Source of the DNA: Cyanosarcina radialis HA8281-LM2
GTDB taxonomy: Bacteria; Cyanobacteriota; Cyanobacteriia; Cyanobacteriales; CCAP-1448
Direction of reading: 5' to 3'
NCBI GenBank assembly: GCA_019359615.1
Contig: JAHHHA010000042.1
Coordinates: forward strand, 1 to 52,683
Length of the DNA stretch: 52,683 nucleotides
The notes beneath the pieces are model-generated. The model worked only from the letters and a program-made list of their open reading frames with translations. It searched no databases and had not been told where the DNA came from. Made by a program: the position numbers and the translations under genes. Shown in pieces: positions 26,376 through 34,664 of the stretch (positions are counted from its first letter, which is position 1; every line of letters starts with the position of its first letter).

Positions 26376-26627
26376 TTAGTCGTCTTCTCGATTTGAGCCT
26401 TCTCTTCCCTCATCTGCATCTTTTCTTTCCTCACCTATATTTTCTCTTCTCTCATCTACACCTTCTCTTTCCTCACCTATATTTTCTCTCCTTTCCTCTA
26501 CACCTTCTCTTTCTTCAGATCGTTCTCCACCAAGCTGGCAACCGGGAAGCATAAGAGCAGAAAGTGTCAGCGCGATCGCTCCTACAATTTTTATAAAAGA
26601 ACTGTTTTTTCTAGATCGATCTATCAT
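26376..26627 (-). CDS. Small lipoprotein with charged tandem repeats
   Basis: 83 residues from ATG 26627, chosen because TAGGAG lies upstream; the frame extends to 26684. A basic N-terminus (RSRKN) and a hydrophobic segment (IVGAIALTLSALM) lead to the lipobox L-P-G-C, so it should be lipidated on cysteine. The exposed part is made of 14-residue units REGVEERRENIGEE, REGVDERRENIGEE, RKDADEGREGSNRE, almost all charged and probably a single long helix. Cyanobacteria have many small secreted proteins of this sort, but I know no function for this one. Confidence 0.7.
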   Translation of the reverse strand: MIDRSRKNSSFIKIVGAIALTLSALMLPGCQLGGERSEEREGVEERRENIGEEREGVDERRENIGEERKDADEGREGSNREDD

Positions 26628-26867
26628 GAAAAATCTCCTACTCAAACTCTCTTTAGATCTCGCTTTTACCTCTAGATTAACCAAGTCCTGGCTGACGAAC
26701 TTCCCGTTATAGAGAGAGATTAATTTATGCCGATCGATAGAAATATTTTCTAGCTAAATCTTACTGCGATCGTCAAGTTTTATCTGCTCGATTTCAAGTT
26801 TCAATCTTTTCAAGGTAGAATCAATCTAAATATGTTCGGCTAGGAGAAAGTGCGGAGTTCTAAACCT

Positions 26868-27494
26868 CTAAACTTCTAAACTTCTATTGTTATAATAGCT
26901 CATGGCTTTTTCTACTCCTTGTTTGAGGCTGAATTCGACTGCTTCAACTACTAGTTTGAGTGCTTGAGAAATGACCTCAGTTTCAGCAGCCGAAAATTTG
27001 CCCAGAACGTGAGAAATGGCACCGTTATTTCGCTCGTCGCGGCCGATCCCGATCCGCAAGCGGGGGAAATTTTGAGTGCCTAGATGTGCGATGGCAGATT
27101 TCATTCCTCCCTGCCCGCCAGCAGAACCAGAAAGGCGCAACCGGATTCGCCCTAAAGGCAAGTCCATATCGTCATAAATTACTAAGACTGATTCTGGGGG
27201 CAACTTGAACCAATCTGTCACTGCCCGAATTGCTTGCCCAGACAGATTCATGTAAGTTGTGGGTTTGAGCAAGCGAATTTTTTCGGAGTTAGGCCCCAAA
27301 CTCTCACCAAACCACCCCTGAAATTTGCGATTTTCGCTCCAATCGATTTGCCAAGAACGTGCCAAAGCATCAACTGCTGCAAAACCGATATTGTGGCGCG
27401 TTTGCTCGTACTTAGGTTCTGGGTTGCCCAAGCCAACAATTAATTGAGGAATTACCAAAGTAGGTTTGGTCGATTTGGCATTAGTTTCGGTCAT
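26868..27494 (-). CDS. pth: Peptidyl-tRNA hydrolase
   Basis: Pth frees tRNA from stalled peptidyl-tRNA. There are 208 residues with all family marks: LIVGLGNPEPKYEQTRHNIGF (catalytic H34), a KPTTYMNLSGQ block, VIYDDMDLPLGRIRLRLSGSAGGQGGMKSAIAHLGT, and FPRLRIGIGRD with the usual C-terminal helix. The N-terminal 15 residues (to KPTLVIPQ) are a non-conserved extension; no better start is evident. It lies downstream of the DUF2811 gene on the same strand, with a hairpin between them (27515-27538). Confidence 0.96.
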   Translation of the reverse strand: MTETNAKSTKPTLVIPQLIVGLGNPEPKYEQTRHNIGFAAVDALARSWQIDWSENRKFQGWFGESLGPNSEKIRLLKPTTYMNLSGQAIRAVTDWFKLPPESVLVIYDDMDLPLGRIRLRLSGSAGGQGGMKSAIAHLGTQNFPRLRIGIGRDERNNGAISHVLGKFSAAETEVISQALKLVVEAVEFSLKQGVEKAMSYYNNRSLEV

Positions 27495-27514
27495 CTGTTG
27501 GCTGGTTTGGAAGT

Positions 27515-27538
27515 AGAGACGCGCTATGGCGCGTCTCT
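27515..27538. terminator. AGAGACGCGC perfect hairpin, between the DUF2811 gene and pth
   Basis: AGAGACGCGC (27515-27524), loop TATG, GCGCGTCTCT (27529-27538). It starts two bases beyond the end of the DUF2811 gene, so it could terminate that gene. It belongs to the GTAGAGACG hairpin family also seen at 13805 and 51781. Confidence 0.5.
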
Positions 27539-27540
27539 GA

Positions 27541-27765
27541 TTAAGCTGGACGCTGAAATAAGGTTTCTAGATAGACGCGGGCACAGGCGCGATAGTTTGG
27601 TGATGCCTCTGTTACCTTGCTATTTCCATTTTGCAGCAAGAACAGAGAGAGTGCAGCAGCGAATACTCGATCTTGATCCCAAGTGGGATGAGTTTCCAGG
27701 TAGGACTTGAGGGATTGGTGTAGTTCCTCTGGAATTTCTGTCAGGATACTGACGTTGGCGTTCAT
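27541..27765 (-). CDS. DUF2811 family small protein
   Basis: 74 residues: MNANVSILTEIPEELHQSLKSYLETHPTWDQDRVFAAALSLFLLQNG, followed by a conserved tail with YRACARVYLETLF. This is a well-conserved small cyanobacterial protein of unknown function; the N-terminal ILxEIPEELHxSLxxYLxxHPxWDQDRVF resembles the ribbon-helix-helix type of DNA-binding fold, but I cannot confirm DNA binding. AGGAG occurs just upstream of the start (GTTCTATG preceded by CTAAAAGGA). It lies upstream of pth on the same strand. Confidence 0.85.
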   Translation of the reverse strand: MNANVSILTEIPEELHQSLKSYLETHPTWDQDRVFAAALSLFLLQNGNSKVTEASPNYRACARVYLETLFQRPA

Positions 27766-28340
27766 AGAACTCCTTTTAGGGTCAAAAGAATTTCAGAGAG
27801 TGTAAGGAGAGGCAGAGACTGGCAAATAAAGGTAAACATCTCAAGTTCAAGCGATCGATGCGAACGTCTCGATCGCCACCTCACCTCGATCTACTCGTCC
27901 TCTTTTCTGGGTAGTCGCACTATTGTCTGATTCCTTTCTGGGGATGTCAATATTGCAAAATGTTACAGATGATGATTTAAGACCAAACGATTTACGAAAA
28001 ATCGGCACTTTAGACCGATTTTTCTTTATATATGTTTACAATTAGTGCCAAAATAGCGATCGCGATCGCAGTTTGAGAAAAATCCCCAGCTAAGCCATTC
28101 AGACCCGAACGTGTCGTTAATCCCTGTGGAAAACTGCTGATAATTTGTGGAAAAGTTGAATTTCTCTGGGGAAATAATGGGGAATTGATGGGGAAAATTT
28201 CGCCGAAAGATAAGAATTGCAAAGACGTAAAAGAAGAATACAGAAGTTGAAGAAGTGAGAAGTGAGAAGTGTTGAGTGTTAAGTGTGGAGTTAAAAATTC
28301 TCGCCCTTCCCCCTCTTCTCCCTCTCCTCAAGAGCGATCC
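27766..28340. other. Non-coding region with phased DnaA-box-like sequences
   Basis: No credible gene lies in these 575 bases. The right half holds the repeat cluster described separately (28125-28197), GCGATCGCGATCGC, and at 28258-28292 decayed TGTTGAG heptamers. The left half (27940-28060) is A+T-rich. The two overlapping open frames on the minus strand are low in complexity and follow the repeats. Confidence 0.55.
28125..28197 (-). repeat. Cluster of TTTTCCACA-like 9-mers in helical phase
   Basis: Reverse-strand cyanobacterial DnaA-box sequences TTTTCCACA occur exactly at 28125-28133 and 28146-28154. Three degenerate boxes follow starting 28167 (TGGGGAAAT), 28178 (TGGGGAATT) and 28189 (TGGGGAAAA). 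Start-to-start spacings are 21, 21, 11 and 11 bases, that is whole turns of DNA. One isolated exact box at 355 shows that single hits arise by chance. Confidence 0.5.
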
Positions 28341-29435
28341 TTATTTATTCTTCAGTTGGTTTTTGGCTTGTTCGAGGGCAATTTCTTTAACAGCTTGGTA
28401 AGAACTGACGTTGGCCGCACCTTCTATAGCTTTGACTGCCAAATCTTGAACTTGTTTCAAAGCCGACTCTAGTTGTTTGGCCAGATTTTGAATTCGGGTT
28501 TCGTTATTTTGAATTGTTTGCTCTAAAGATTGCCACCTTTGTTCGTAAAAGCGTTTTTGTCCTTCGACTTCTTTGGCATATAAGTCGGCTTGCACTTTAG
28601 TCTGGTAATGGGCGATCCCTTTACCTTCTTCTGTGGCTTTTTTGAGTGCGGTTTCTTTTTCTTTCGGTAAGGCTTCTACCTTAGCTTTGTATTCGGCATA
28701 TTGTTGTTCTCGATCGGCGATCGCTTTTTCTCGTTCTGCCCATTGCTTTTCTTGTTGTTGCGTCAATTCTTCTAACTCTTTCTGGAGTAGTTTTTGACTT
28801 TGCTCGTATTCTTCATTATTGAGCTTGCGTTGCAGTTCCAAGTTATATTTATACTCGGCTGTTTCTCGCTGCTTGGTTTTATTGAAAGTTTCGTTACGCT
28901 CTTTGACCGTGCGTTTGCGTTCTTCTTGCTCTCGATCCCAAGCTTTTCTTTGCTCTCCGACTTCTAGGTCTAACGCTTCGCGTCGCCGATCTAATTCTTC
29001 AGCAAAAGCCTTAGAATTATCTTCATAAGATTTAATTAATACGTCTAAGGTATTGTCTGCTAGTTTCAGACTATGTAATTTTTTCAGTTGCTCGATTTCA
29101 GTAGCGACAGAACTGCGAATTTCTTGCAGACGAGTGGCTTGAGTAGTTAGTTGTTCCGATAAATTACTAACGGCGCTACCAAATCCTAATTGAATTTTTG
29201 CTAACCCTTCAATCGTATTATTCATTTGTTGTTGCAGAGAGAGCGATCGATCCATAATTGTTTTTGGTTGAGTAGAAGTTGTGTCTTTAGTTGCGGTTTG
29301 TTTTTCTAAGGCTTGGTTTTCTTTACTGAGTCGATCGAGTTGAGCTTTGAGTTCTGCTTTCTCTTTAGCTACTTCATCAAATGCCTCTAAAATCTCAGCT
29401 TTGGTATTTCTTTCAGTTGGTTTTTTGGCTACCAT
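28341..29435 (-). CDS. Coiled-coil protein, paralogue of the adjacent gene
   Basis: 364 residues, nearly all heptad-like and rich in Glu, Lys, Gln and Arg. A short head (MVAKKPTERNTKAEILEAFDEVAKEKAEL) precedes a break (TTSTQPKTIMDRSLSLQQQMNNTIEGLAKIQLGFGSAVSNLSEQL), then long coiled coil to the end. It shares with the upstream gene the core TVDSIVKGLADLQLDFG-like motif (here NTIEGLAKIQLGFGSAVSNLSEQL), YNLELQRKLN, KQWAEREK and the ending QLESALKQVQDLA. No membrane or enzyme motif is visible. It resembles cyanobacterial coiled-coil-rich proteins; whether it forms filaments is unknown. Confidence 0.85.
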   Translation of the reverse strand: MVAKKPTERNTKAEILEAFDEVAKEKAELKAQLDRLSKENQALEKQTATKDTTSTQPKTIMDRSLSLQQQMNNTIEGLAKIQLGFGSAVSNLSEQLTTQATRLQEIRSSVATEIEQLKKLHSLKLADNTLDVLIKSYEDNSKAFAEELDRRREALDLEVGEQRKAWDREQEERKRTVKERNETFNKTKQRETAEYKYNLELQRKLNNEEYEQSQKLLQKELEELTQQQEKQWAEREKAIADREQQYAEYKAKVEALPKEKETALKKATEEGKGIAHYQTKVQADLYAKEVEGQKRFYEQRWQSLEQTIQNNETRIQNLAKQLESALKQVQDLAVKAIEGAANVSSYQAVKEIALEQAKNQLKNK

Positions 29436-29472
29436 GTTCGATCTCCATAATTAGGTGGAAGAGAGGGGAGAG

Positions 29473-29528
29473 GGGGAGATGGGGAGATGGGGAGATGGGG
29501 AGATGGGGAGATGGGGAGATGGGGAGAG
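29473..29528. repeat. GGGGAGAT octamer tandem repeat
   Basis: Six exact GGGGAGAT units (29473-29520) and a variant seventh, between the two coiled-coil genes, followed by CTATGCCC repeats (29541-29575). The same octamer occurs in thiO and mutS and at 50969-51072. Confidence 0.9.
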
Positions 29529-29576
29529 AGGGGAAAATAATCTATGCCCTATGCCCTATGCCCCATGACCCATTCA

Positions 29577-30581
29577 TCATGATTCTGCTTTTTGGGCAAA
29601 TTTGCCTGTAGAACTTTCAAACGCTCTCATAGCTAAAGATTGTGCTTGTTTGAGGGCAGCTTCTAGTTGAGTGGAAAGACTTTGAATCTGTTCGACTTGT
29701 TTGGCGATCGCTTCTTCTAAAGATTGAATTTTGAGTTCGTGACTCTGCTTGGTCGCTTGCCATTCTTTTTCAAATAAATCGGCTTTAACCTTGGCATCTT
29801 TGTGAACGTCTTTAATTGCCTCTTCTCTAGCTTTCTTCACGGCTTCATCTAATTCAACCGTAAATGCTTCTACTTTCTTGCGATTGGCTTCAAACTCAGC
29901 TTGGTTGTCAGTCAATACTTTTTCGCGTTCGGCCCAGTTTTTTTGTTTGGTTTCGTTAGTTTCTTGGAGTTCTAACTCTTGTTTGCGTTTTTGAGATTGA
30001 TAAGCATCAACATTAATTTTTCGAGTCAGTTCTAGGCGATATTGATATTCTTCTTCTGCCTGTTGGCGCTCTTTAATTAAGAGTTCTTCTTCTTTTTGAG
30101 TTCTAGTCTCAAACTCACTTTGTTCTTGTTGCCACTCTTTGCGATATTGAGAGGTTTCTTTTTCTAATACCTCTTTTTGACTCGTAGCATTTTGCTGAAG
30201 TCCCTTTAGTTTTTCTTGGTGTTCTTGAGTTAAAATATGCAGAGTATCCGCTACAATTCTAGTTTTCTGTAATTCTTGAAAGTGTTCTGTTTCGACTTCG
30301 ATCGCTTGTTTGAGTTCGTCTAGTTTCGAGTTTTCTTTAGCTAGCTTTTCCGCCAATCCGTTAACTATAGTGCCAAAATCTAATTGTAGGTCGGCTAAAC
30401 CTTTAACAATGCTATCGACTGTGTATGTAGAAGCTACTTCTAAAACTTGCTTGTTCTTTTCTTTCTCAACTTCTTCTTGTTTAGTGGCTATTTTAAATTC
30501 TTCCCTTTTCTTTTCAGCGATTATTCGATCGAATGCCGCCATTAACTGTTCTTTGTTGTCTGGATTCGCTATTTTATTCAC
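29577..30581 (-). CDS. Coiled-coil protein, paralogue of the adjacent gene
   Basis: 334 residues; almost wholly coiled coil, with the same plan as the downstream paralogue: head with KEQLMAAFDRIIAEKKREEF, then TVDSIVKGLADLQLDFGTIVNGLAEKLAKENSKLDELKQAIEVE, then a long coil with YRLELTRKIN, KQKNWAEREKVLTDNQAEFEANRKKVEAF and the tail QLEAALKQAQSLAMRAFESS. The two probably arose by tandem duplication and diverged to roughly a third identity. They may be co-transcribed, although a repeat array now separates them. Role unknown; partnership as a hetero-oligomer is possible. Confidence 0.85.
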   Translation of the reverse strand: MNKIANPDNKEQLMAAFDRIIAEKKREEFKIATKQEEVEKEKNKQVLEVASTYTVDSIVKGLADLQLDFGTIVNGLAEKLAKENSKLDELKQAIEVETEHFQELQKTRIVADTLHILTQEHQEKLKGLQQNATSQKEVLEKETSQYRKEWQQEQSEFETRTQKEEELLIKERQQAEEEYQYRLELTRKINVDAYQSQKRKQELELQETNETKQKNWAEREKVLTDNQAEFEANRKKVEAFTVELDEAVKKAREEAIKDVHKDAKVKADLFEKEWQATKQSHELKIQSLEEAIAKQVEQIQSLSTQLEAALKQAQSLAMRAFESSTGKFAQKAES

Positions 30582-30862
30582 GTTGAAACTCCTAAAATTG
30601 CCTTAGAAAAGGATGAAATCGCTAAGACGCAAAAACTCTTTGCCTCTGAGCGCTTCTGCGCAAGACATAATAAGCCACTACTCTACTTAGATTTAGAGTA
30701 GAGTTCGGCCTGTTAGTAACGATCGAAATCCTGAAATGTTCTCTTTAGCTATGCTGCCAGTATTTTAACCGCGACAGAACTATCAGAACAAATGTACTAA
30801 TATTATATTTACGGAAAGTGAAATTGTCAAGATATTGACTGCACGAGGTTTAGAAGATTTTG

Positions 30863-31195
30863 CTACTCTGCCGCATCGCTCGTTCCTTTGAGGCGCTGAA
30901 GGATAATTTGCCCAGCTAAGGCGACTAAACCAACAGTCGCCAAGGCAAAAATAAAGGTTGCCAGCGTGGAAGCGCCGACGACTAGGGTGCGAACCGCAGA
31001 AGCAATGTTAATCGCGATCGGACTGCTAGAGTTAATGGGCTTGGTAGCATAGGTTTGGGCGATCGAAGAGGTAAGAGAGTACATCGCCATTGCCATGGTG
31101 CCAGAAATCAGCGCCCCCGTGAGACAGCGCAGCGGGGTTAGTTTTTTGTCGGTATTAGCGGGTTGAGGGGTGTCGTTCATCGGGAAATCCATCAT
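30863..31195 (-). CDS. DUF3082 family membrane protein
   Basis: 110 residues with two membrane segments: LTPLRCLTGALISGTMAMAMYSLTSSIAQTYA and INIASAVRTLVVGASTLATFIFALATVGLVALAGQIIL. This is the signature of DUF3082, a cyanobacterial family of unknown function. The most likely start is one of the ATGs at 31195, 31192 or 31180 (MNDTPQ). From memory, in marine picocyanobacteria this gene follows ispE directly, downstream of rsmA. Here 2 kb of other genes intervene, so the original neighbour pair has been split. Confidence 0.85.
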   Translation of the reverse strand: MMDFPMNDTPQPANTDKKLTPLRCLTGALISGTMAMAMYSLTSSIAQTYATKPINSSSPIAINIASAVRTLVVGASTLATFIFALATVGLVALAGQIILQRLKGTSDAAE

Positions 31196-31316
31196 TTTGT
31201 GTCGATCTTAACCTCGCGATCGAGCAGTCGGGCAAAAGCACGCAATACTGTAGTAAATGAGGGCAAGCGATCGCCTCTGACCGTCCTTTAGTGCTAGGTC
31301 AACAGCGCCGCTGCCG

Positions 31317-31865
31317 TTACTCAAACACGGGGGACCATAGCTCAATGACAGGGACTTCCCAGCCAGGTAAGAGGTCTGGAACTGTTATTACATCGTCATT
31401 GGCGAGCAAGATCGCCTCTCGTCCAGAACGGTAAATCCTCACCGTTTGTTCCTCTGGGTTAATCAGAATTCCAACTCGCGTTCCTAATGCTAAAAACTCC
31501 TGAATCTTAGCTTCTAGCTCCTCCACTGAATCGGTAGGAGACTTGACTTCTACCATTAAGTCTGGTGCTAGTTCGGCAAACGATCGAGGACTGCGGCGCA
31601 ATCGTTCGGCTGTGACAAATGAGGCATCGGGGGCACGCACGTCTCGATCCGGATTGGGCAGGCGAAATCCAGCACTAGATGCCGTCACTCGACCTATTTT
31701 ACGAGGGCGCACCCAGTTACCCATGCGCCGAATCATCTCGGCAGCTACCTCATCAGATTCATAACCAGACGGACTCATAACAACTATTTTCCCTCGTACC
31801 AACTCCAATCGGCGATCGGGATGCTGAGACTGGAGTTTCTCTAAGTCTTGAACGGTCGGTGTCAT
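31317..31865 (-). CDS. Uma2-family (DUF820) PD-(D/E)XK protein
   Basis: 182 residues from ATG 31865, chosen because GGAGG lies four to five bases upstream; the frame extends to 31997 without support. The family motifs are TVQDLEKLQSQHPDRRLELVRGKIVVMSP, then the nuclease core with D (RDVRAPDASFV) and E-V-K (LMVEVKSPTDSVEELEAKIQEFLALG), and VRIYRSGREAI. Uma2 proteins are very numerous in cyanobacteria and are predicted nucleases, but their activity is not established. The gene lies in the interval that separates DUF3082 from ispE. Confidence 0.88.
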   Translation of the reverse strand: MTPTVQDLEKLQSQHPDRRLELVRGKIVVMSPSGYESDEVAAEMIRRMGNWVRPRKIGRVTASSAGFRLPNPDRDVRAPDASFVTAERLRRSPRSFAELAPDLMVEVKSPTDSVEELEAKIQEFLALGTRVGILINPEEQTVRIYRSGREAILLANDDVITVPDLLPGWEVPVIELWSPVFE

Positions 31866-32093
31866 ACTGCCTCCAGGAAAACTTGCCGTTGCTTTACATT
31901 GTGGCACTGTTTTATCAGCCAAGCGGCCTCGAATAGCGATCGCCGTATGCGGAATTCTTAAGACAAGTTTAGAAAAAAAATCAACTTGATAGTACAAAAG
32001 TATTATTAGAGAGCGCGATCTTTTAAGTCTTCTTCTTTTCCCTCTTTAAATATTATCTGACTATATATAATTATTTCTAACTTTACAAACTAA

Positions 32094-33002
32094 ATGATTA
32101 TCAATAATCACAATTATCAACCAAATTCTCGAAAGCACATTATAGAAATTCACAAAAATTATGAGAAGTTGTTTAAGTTATTTCGGAAATATGAACCTGG
32201 TAAGATAATTAAAATAGTTTTTGACAAAAATAATGATAGCACTAAACGAGGACTCAATTTTTGGCGAATCACATATTTTATCTTTGCAATTTTAGCACTT
32301 TGGATTCTAGTATTTTTTTGGGATTGGGAATTTATTGTCTTAAGCTTATGTTTGTTGGTTGTCAGTGTTGCAGGTGCAGTTTTTACAATTAGGCAATATA
32401 GTCAAGAATTAGAAAAAGCGATAAAAGAAATCATCTATCAAGAATTTAGTCTCGAATACTCTGATTATGAAGAATTACCTGAAGCATATAAGGTAATGCG
32501 TCTACGTTTAAGAAGTATTCGCTTTTATCAAGAAGTAGTCAGCGGCTTTTTTAATAATTATCTTCCAGGAATCTCAATCAAACCTGAAAGTGAAGAAATC
32601 TTAATAGGAATTGATAAGTTGATAGAAATTATCAAAGAAACTATTTACATGGTAGATGAAAAAATATCGGCAATATCGAATCAGCAGATAATACCAACGA
32701 CTATTGATATTTTTGCTAAAAACATTTTTGTGCCAATAATATCTGGTGCGGTCGCTGGTATCATAGTTAGTGAAGTGGCACAATGGACTTCGGTTAGAAA
32801 AATAGCTATTATTTTACTTTGCTTATCTACTTTATGTTTAATATATCTTGGAACTGAAGCATACTCTCGGCTAATAGTCAATTTACATACGAAACGGCAA
32901 GAATTACTGGAATTTAAATTATTTTTAATATTGCTAGAAAACGATTTATTCTTACTGGAAAGCAATTTATGGTTTTATTATTACCAAGAAGCAACTGATT
33001 AG
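32094..33002 (+). CDS. A+T-rich membrane protein of unknown function
   Basis: 302 residues, strongly enriched in Ile, Asn, Lys, Tyr and Glu, in contrast to the other genes here; it is visibly richer in A+T than its neighbours. Hydrophobic segments are at about 60-80 and 82-100 (ITYFIFAILALWILVFFW, FIVLSLCLLVVSVAGAVFTI) and at about 205-225 and 235-255. Long charged stretches lie between the pairs. The N-terminal 50 residues and the centre (120-200) are probably cytoplasmic helices. No family is recognised. It is the only plus-strand gene in an otherwise minus-strand stretch, which together with composition suggests acquisition. Confidence 0.7.
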   Translation: MIINNHNYQPNSRKHIIEIHKNYEKLFKLFRKYEPGKIIKIVFDKNNDSTKRGLNFWRITYFIFAILALWILVFFWDWEFIVLSLCLLVVSVAGAVFTIRQYSQELEKAIKEIIYQEFSLEYSDYEELPEAYKVMRLRLRSIRFYQEVVSGFFNNYLPGISIKPESEEILIGIDKLIEIIKETIYMVDEKISAISNQQIIPTTIDIFAKNIFVPIISGAVAGIIVSEVAQWTSVRKIAIILLCLSTLCLIYLGTEAYSRLIVNLHTKRQELLEFKLFLILLENDLFLLESNLWFYYYQEATD

Positions 33003-33096
33003 TAGAATAAGCTAAGCCCGCTAAAGCGATAGCTGCTAAAACTAGCATAACGCCAAGGAGATTTGTAAATCCATTTTTATTTTCGATCGAGGTTTT

Positions 33097-34044
33097 TCAT
33101 CGCTCTGTAACCTGAATAGCTGTAGGACAGAATTTAGCAATCCAGATTTCTAAATCGGGGTGGGAAATTGTGGCTTTTACCCGTTCCTGGATTTGCTGCG
33201 CTTGCTGGTTGGATGCAGCCAACGCAAACACCGTTGGACCGGAACCAGACATCATGGTTCCCAAAGCGCCGCTGGTTTGAAATGCTTCTCTAAGTTCTAA
33301 AACTTGAGGATAGGCTGGCAAAACGACTTTTTCTAAGTCATTGTGGAGCAATTGCCCGATTTTTACTCCATCCTGATGAGCGATCGCATTTACCAACGGG
33401 CCAGAATGCACCCGCGCCGCCCGCGATGACAAAGTTGTGGAATCTGAAACGTAAGTGCTGCCGAATTGCTGGCGATAAGTGGAATACGCCCAAGCGGTAG
33501 AAATAGCCAATTTGCGATGTTTGCCCAATACTACATACAAGTTATCTAAATCTGGCAGCGGGGAAATTTGTTCGCCTCTCCCAGTTGCAATCGCCGTTCC
33601 CCCAGCTAGGCAAAAAGGCACATCCGAACCCAATTTTGCGCCTAATTCTTGCAATTCTATTTGAGTTAGTCCTAAATTCCAGAGTAAATCGATCCCGACT
33701 AAAACCGCAGCAGCGTTGGTCGAACCGCCAGCTAAGCCAGCGGCGATGGGAATTTGCTTGTCGATCGTTATCTCTACTCCCCCGTACTGAGAGAAAGCAT
33801 TGGGGAACTGCTGCACCATCAATTCTGCCGCTCGGTATGCCAGATTGGTAGCATCTTTTGGCACTTGGGGATGTTGGCAATGGAGTTGAATTTTATCGAC
33901 ACTGAGCGATCGCAAATCGATTCGATCTGCCAAGGAGATGTTTTGCATCACCATCGCCAGTTCGTGATAACCATCCGGGCGATCGCCTAGAATTTCTAAA
34001 TACAGGTTGATTTTGGCTGGAGCGATTAAGGTGTAGGAGCGCAT
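33097..34044 (-). CDS. ispE: 4-diphosphocytidyl-2-C-methyl-D-erythritol kinase IspE
   Basis: IspE phosphorylates CDP-methylerythritol in the MEP pathway, which makes the isoprenoid precursors of carotenoids, phytol and quinones. There are 315 residues of the GHMP kinase fold: SYTLIAPAKINLYLEILGDRPDGYHEL at the N-terminus, the ATP motif IPIAAGLAGGSTNAAAVLVG and a late MMSGSGPTVFAL motif. The gene is complete. It is downstream of a GNAT gene and rsmA on the same strand. Beyond its TGA stop the same frame stays open and encodes a hydrophobic stretch (see findings). Confidence 0.96.
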   Translation of the reverse strand: MRSYTLIAPAKINLYLEILGDRPDGYHELAMVMQNISLADRIDLRSLSVDKIQLHCQHPQVPKDATNLAYRAAELMVQQFPNAFSQYGGVEITIDKQIPIAAGLAGGSTNAAAVLVGIDLLWNLGLTQIELQELGAKLGSDVPFCLAGGTAIATGRGEQISPLPDLDNLYVVLGKHRKLAISTAWAYSTYRQQFGSTYVSDSTTLSSRAARVHSGPLVNAIAHQDGVKIGQLLHNDLEKVVLPAYPQVLELREAFQTSGALGTMMSGSGPTVFALAASNQQAQQIQERVKATISHPDLEIWIAKFCPTAIQVTER

Positions 34045-34096
34045 TTTAATTATGAGATTGACAATATTCTAAATGGTTAAATCTCATCTTTCTGAT

Positions 34097-34621
34097 TCAT
34101 CTTCTCAGATTTCCTGTATCCATCCAACCATAAGCCACTTCAACCAGGAGTTTACCGCCAATTTCAAGCTCTCGATCGCGAACTGGCTTGCCTCCAAGCG
34201 CAGCATAAAATTGACGTGCGGAATTATCAGCTAAAACCCACACCAGCATCGAATCGATACCCCATCGAGCTAACCTTTTTGCTACCGCCTCTACCAAACA
34301 ACGTCCAATACCTCGTCCTTGATAGTTTTGGAGGATATTGATGGCAGTCAACTCGCCTTTATACACCGGATCGCCAGTACGCTCCCTCCCTCCGCTGGCA
34401 AAACCGACAATCTCGCCGGATTCTTCCTCGGCAACATAAGTAAAGTAGCCCCGTTGTGAGGTATGGTTCAAAAACTGATACCAATAGTTTGCTCTCTGCT
34501 CGTAAGATAGGCCATCCAAATACGGATCTGGCATGATTCCTCGATAAGTTGTTCGCCAAGTATCCACATGAACCCTGGCAAGCGTAGGTATATCGTTGAG
34601 GGTGGCATCTCGCAAAATCAT
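34097..34621 (-). CDS. GNAT-family N-acetyltransferase
   Basis: 174 residues with a standard acetyl-CoA fold: MILRDATLNDIPTLARVHVDTWRTTYRGIMPDPYL at the N-terminus, YVAEEESGEIVGFASGGRER, then the pyrophosphate loop LQNYQGRGIGRCLVEAVAKRL (Q-x-x-G-x-G/A), and a C-terminal DNSARQFYAALGGKPV. The substrate cannot be deduced. It is located between rsmA and ispE on the same strand, with gaps of about 43 and 52 bases, so it may be co-transcribed with them. Compared with the arrangement I recall from other cyanobacteria it looks like an extra gene in an old cluster. Confidence 0.85.
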   Translation of the reverse strand: MILRDATLNDIPTLARVHVDTWRTTYRGIMPDPYLDGLSYEQRANYWYQFLNHTSQRGYFTYVAEEESGEIVGFASGGRERTGDPVYKGELTAINILQNYQGRGIGRCLVEAVAKRLARWGIDSMLVWVLADNSARQFYAALGGKPVRDRELEIGGKLLVEVAYGWMDTGNLRR

Positions 34622-34664
34622 AGGCGATTATAATTATTTTTTTCCATCTGCGATCGCCATACTC

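Noticed and set aside
28010-28331. Two overlapping minus-strand open frames in the phased-box region
   Set aside because: Their sequence follows the tandem repeats (FPQ repeats and TLNTQH), so they are by-products of repeat DNA.
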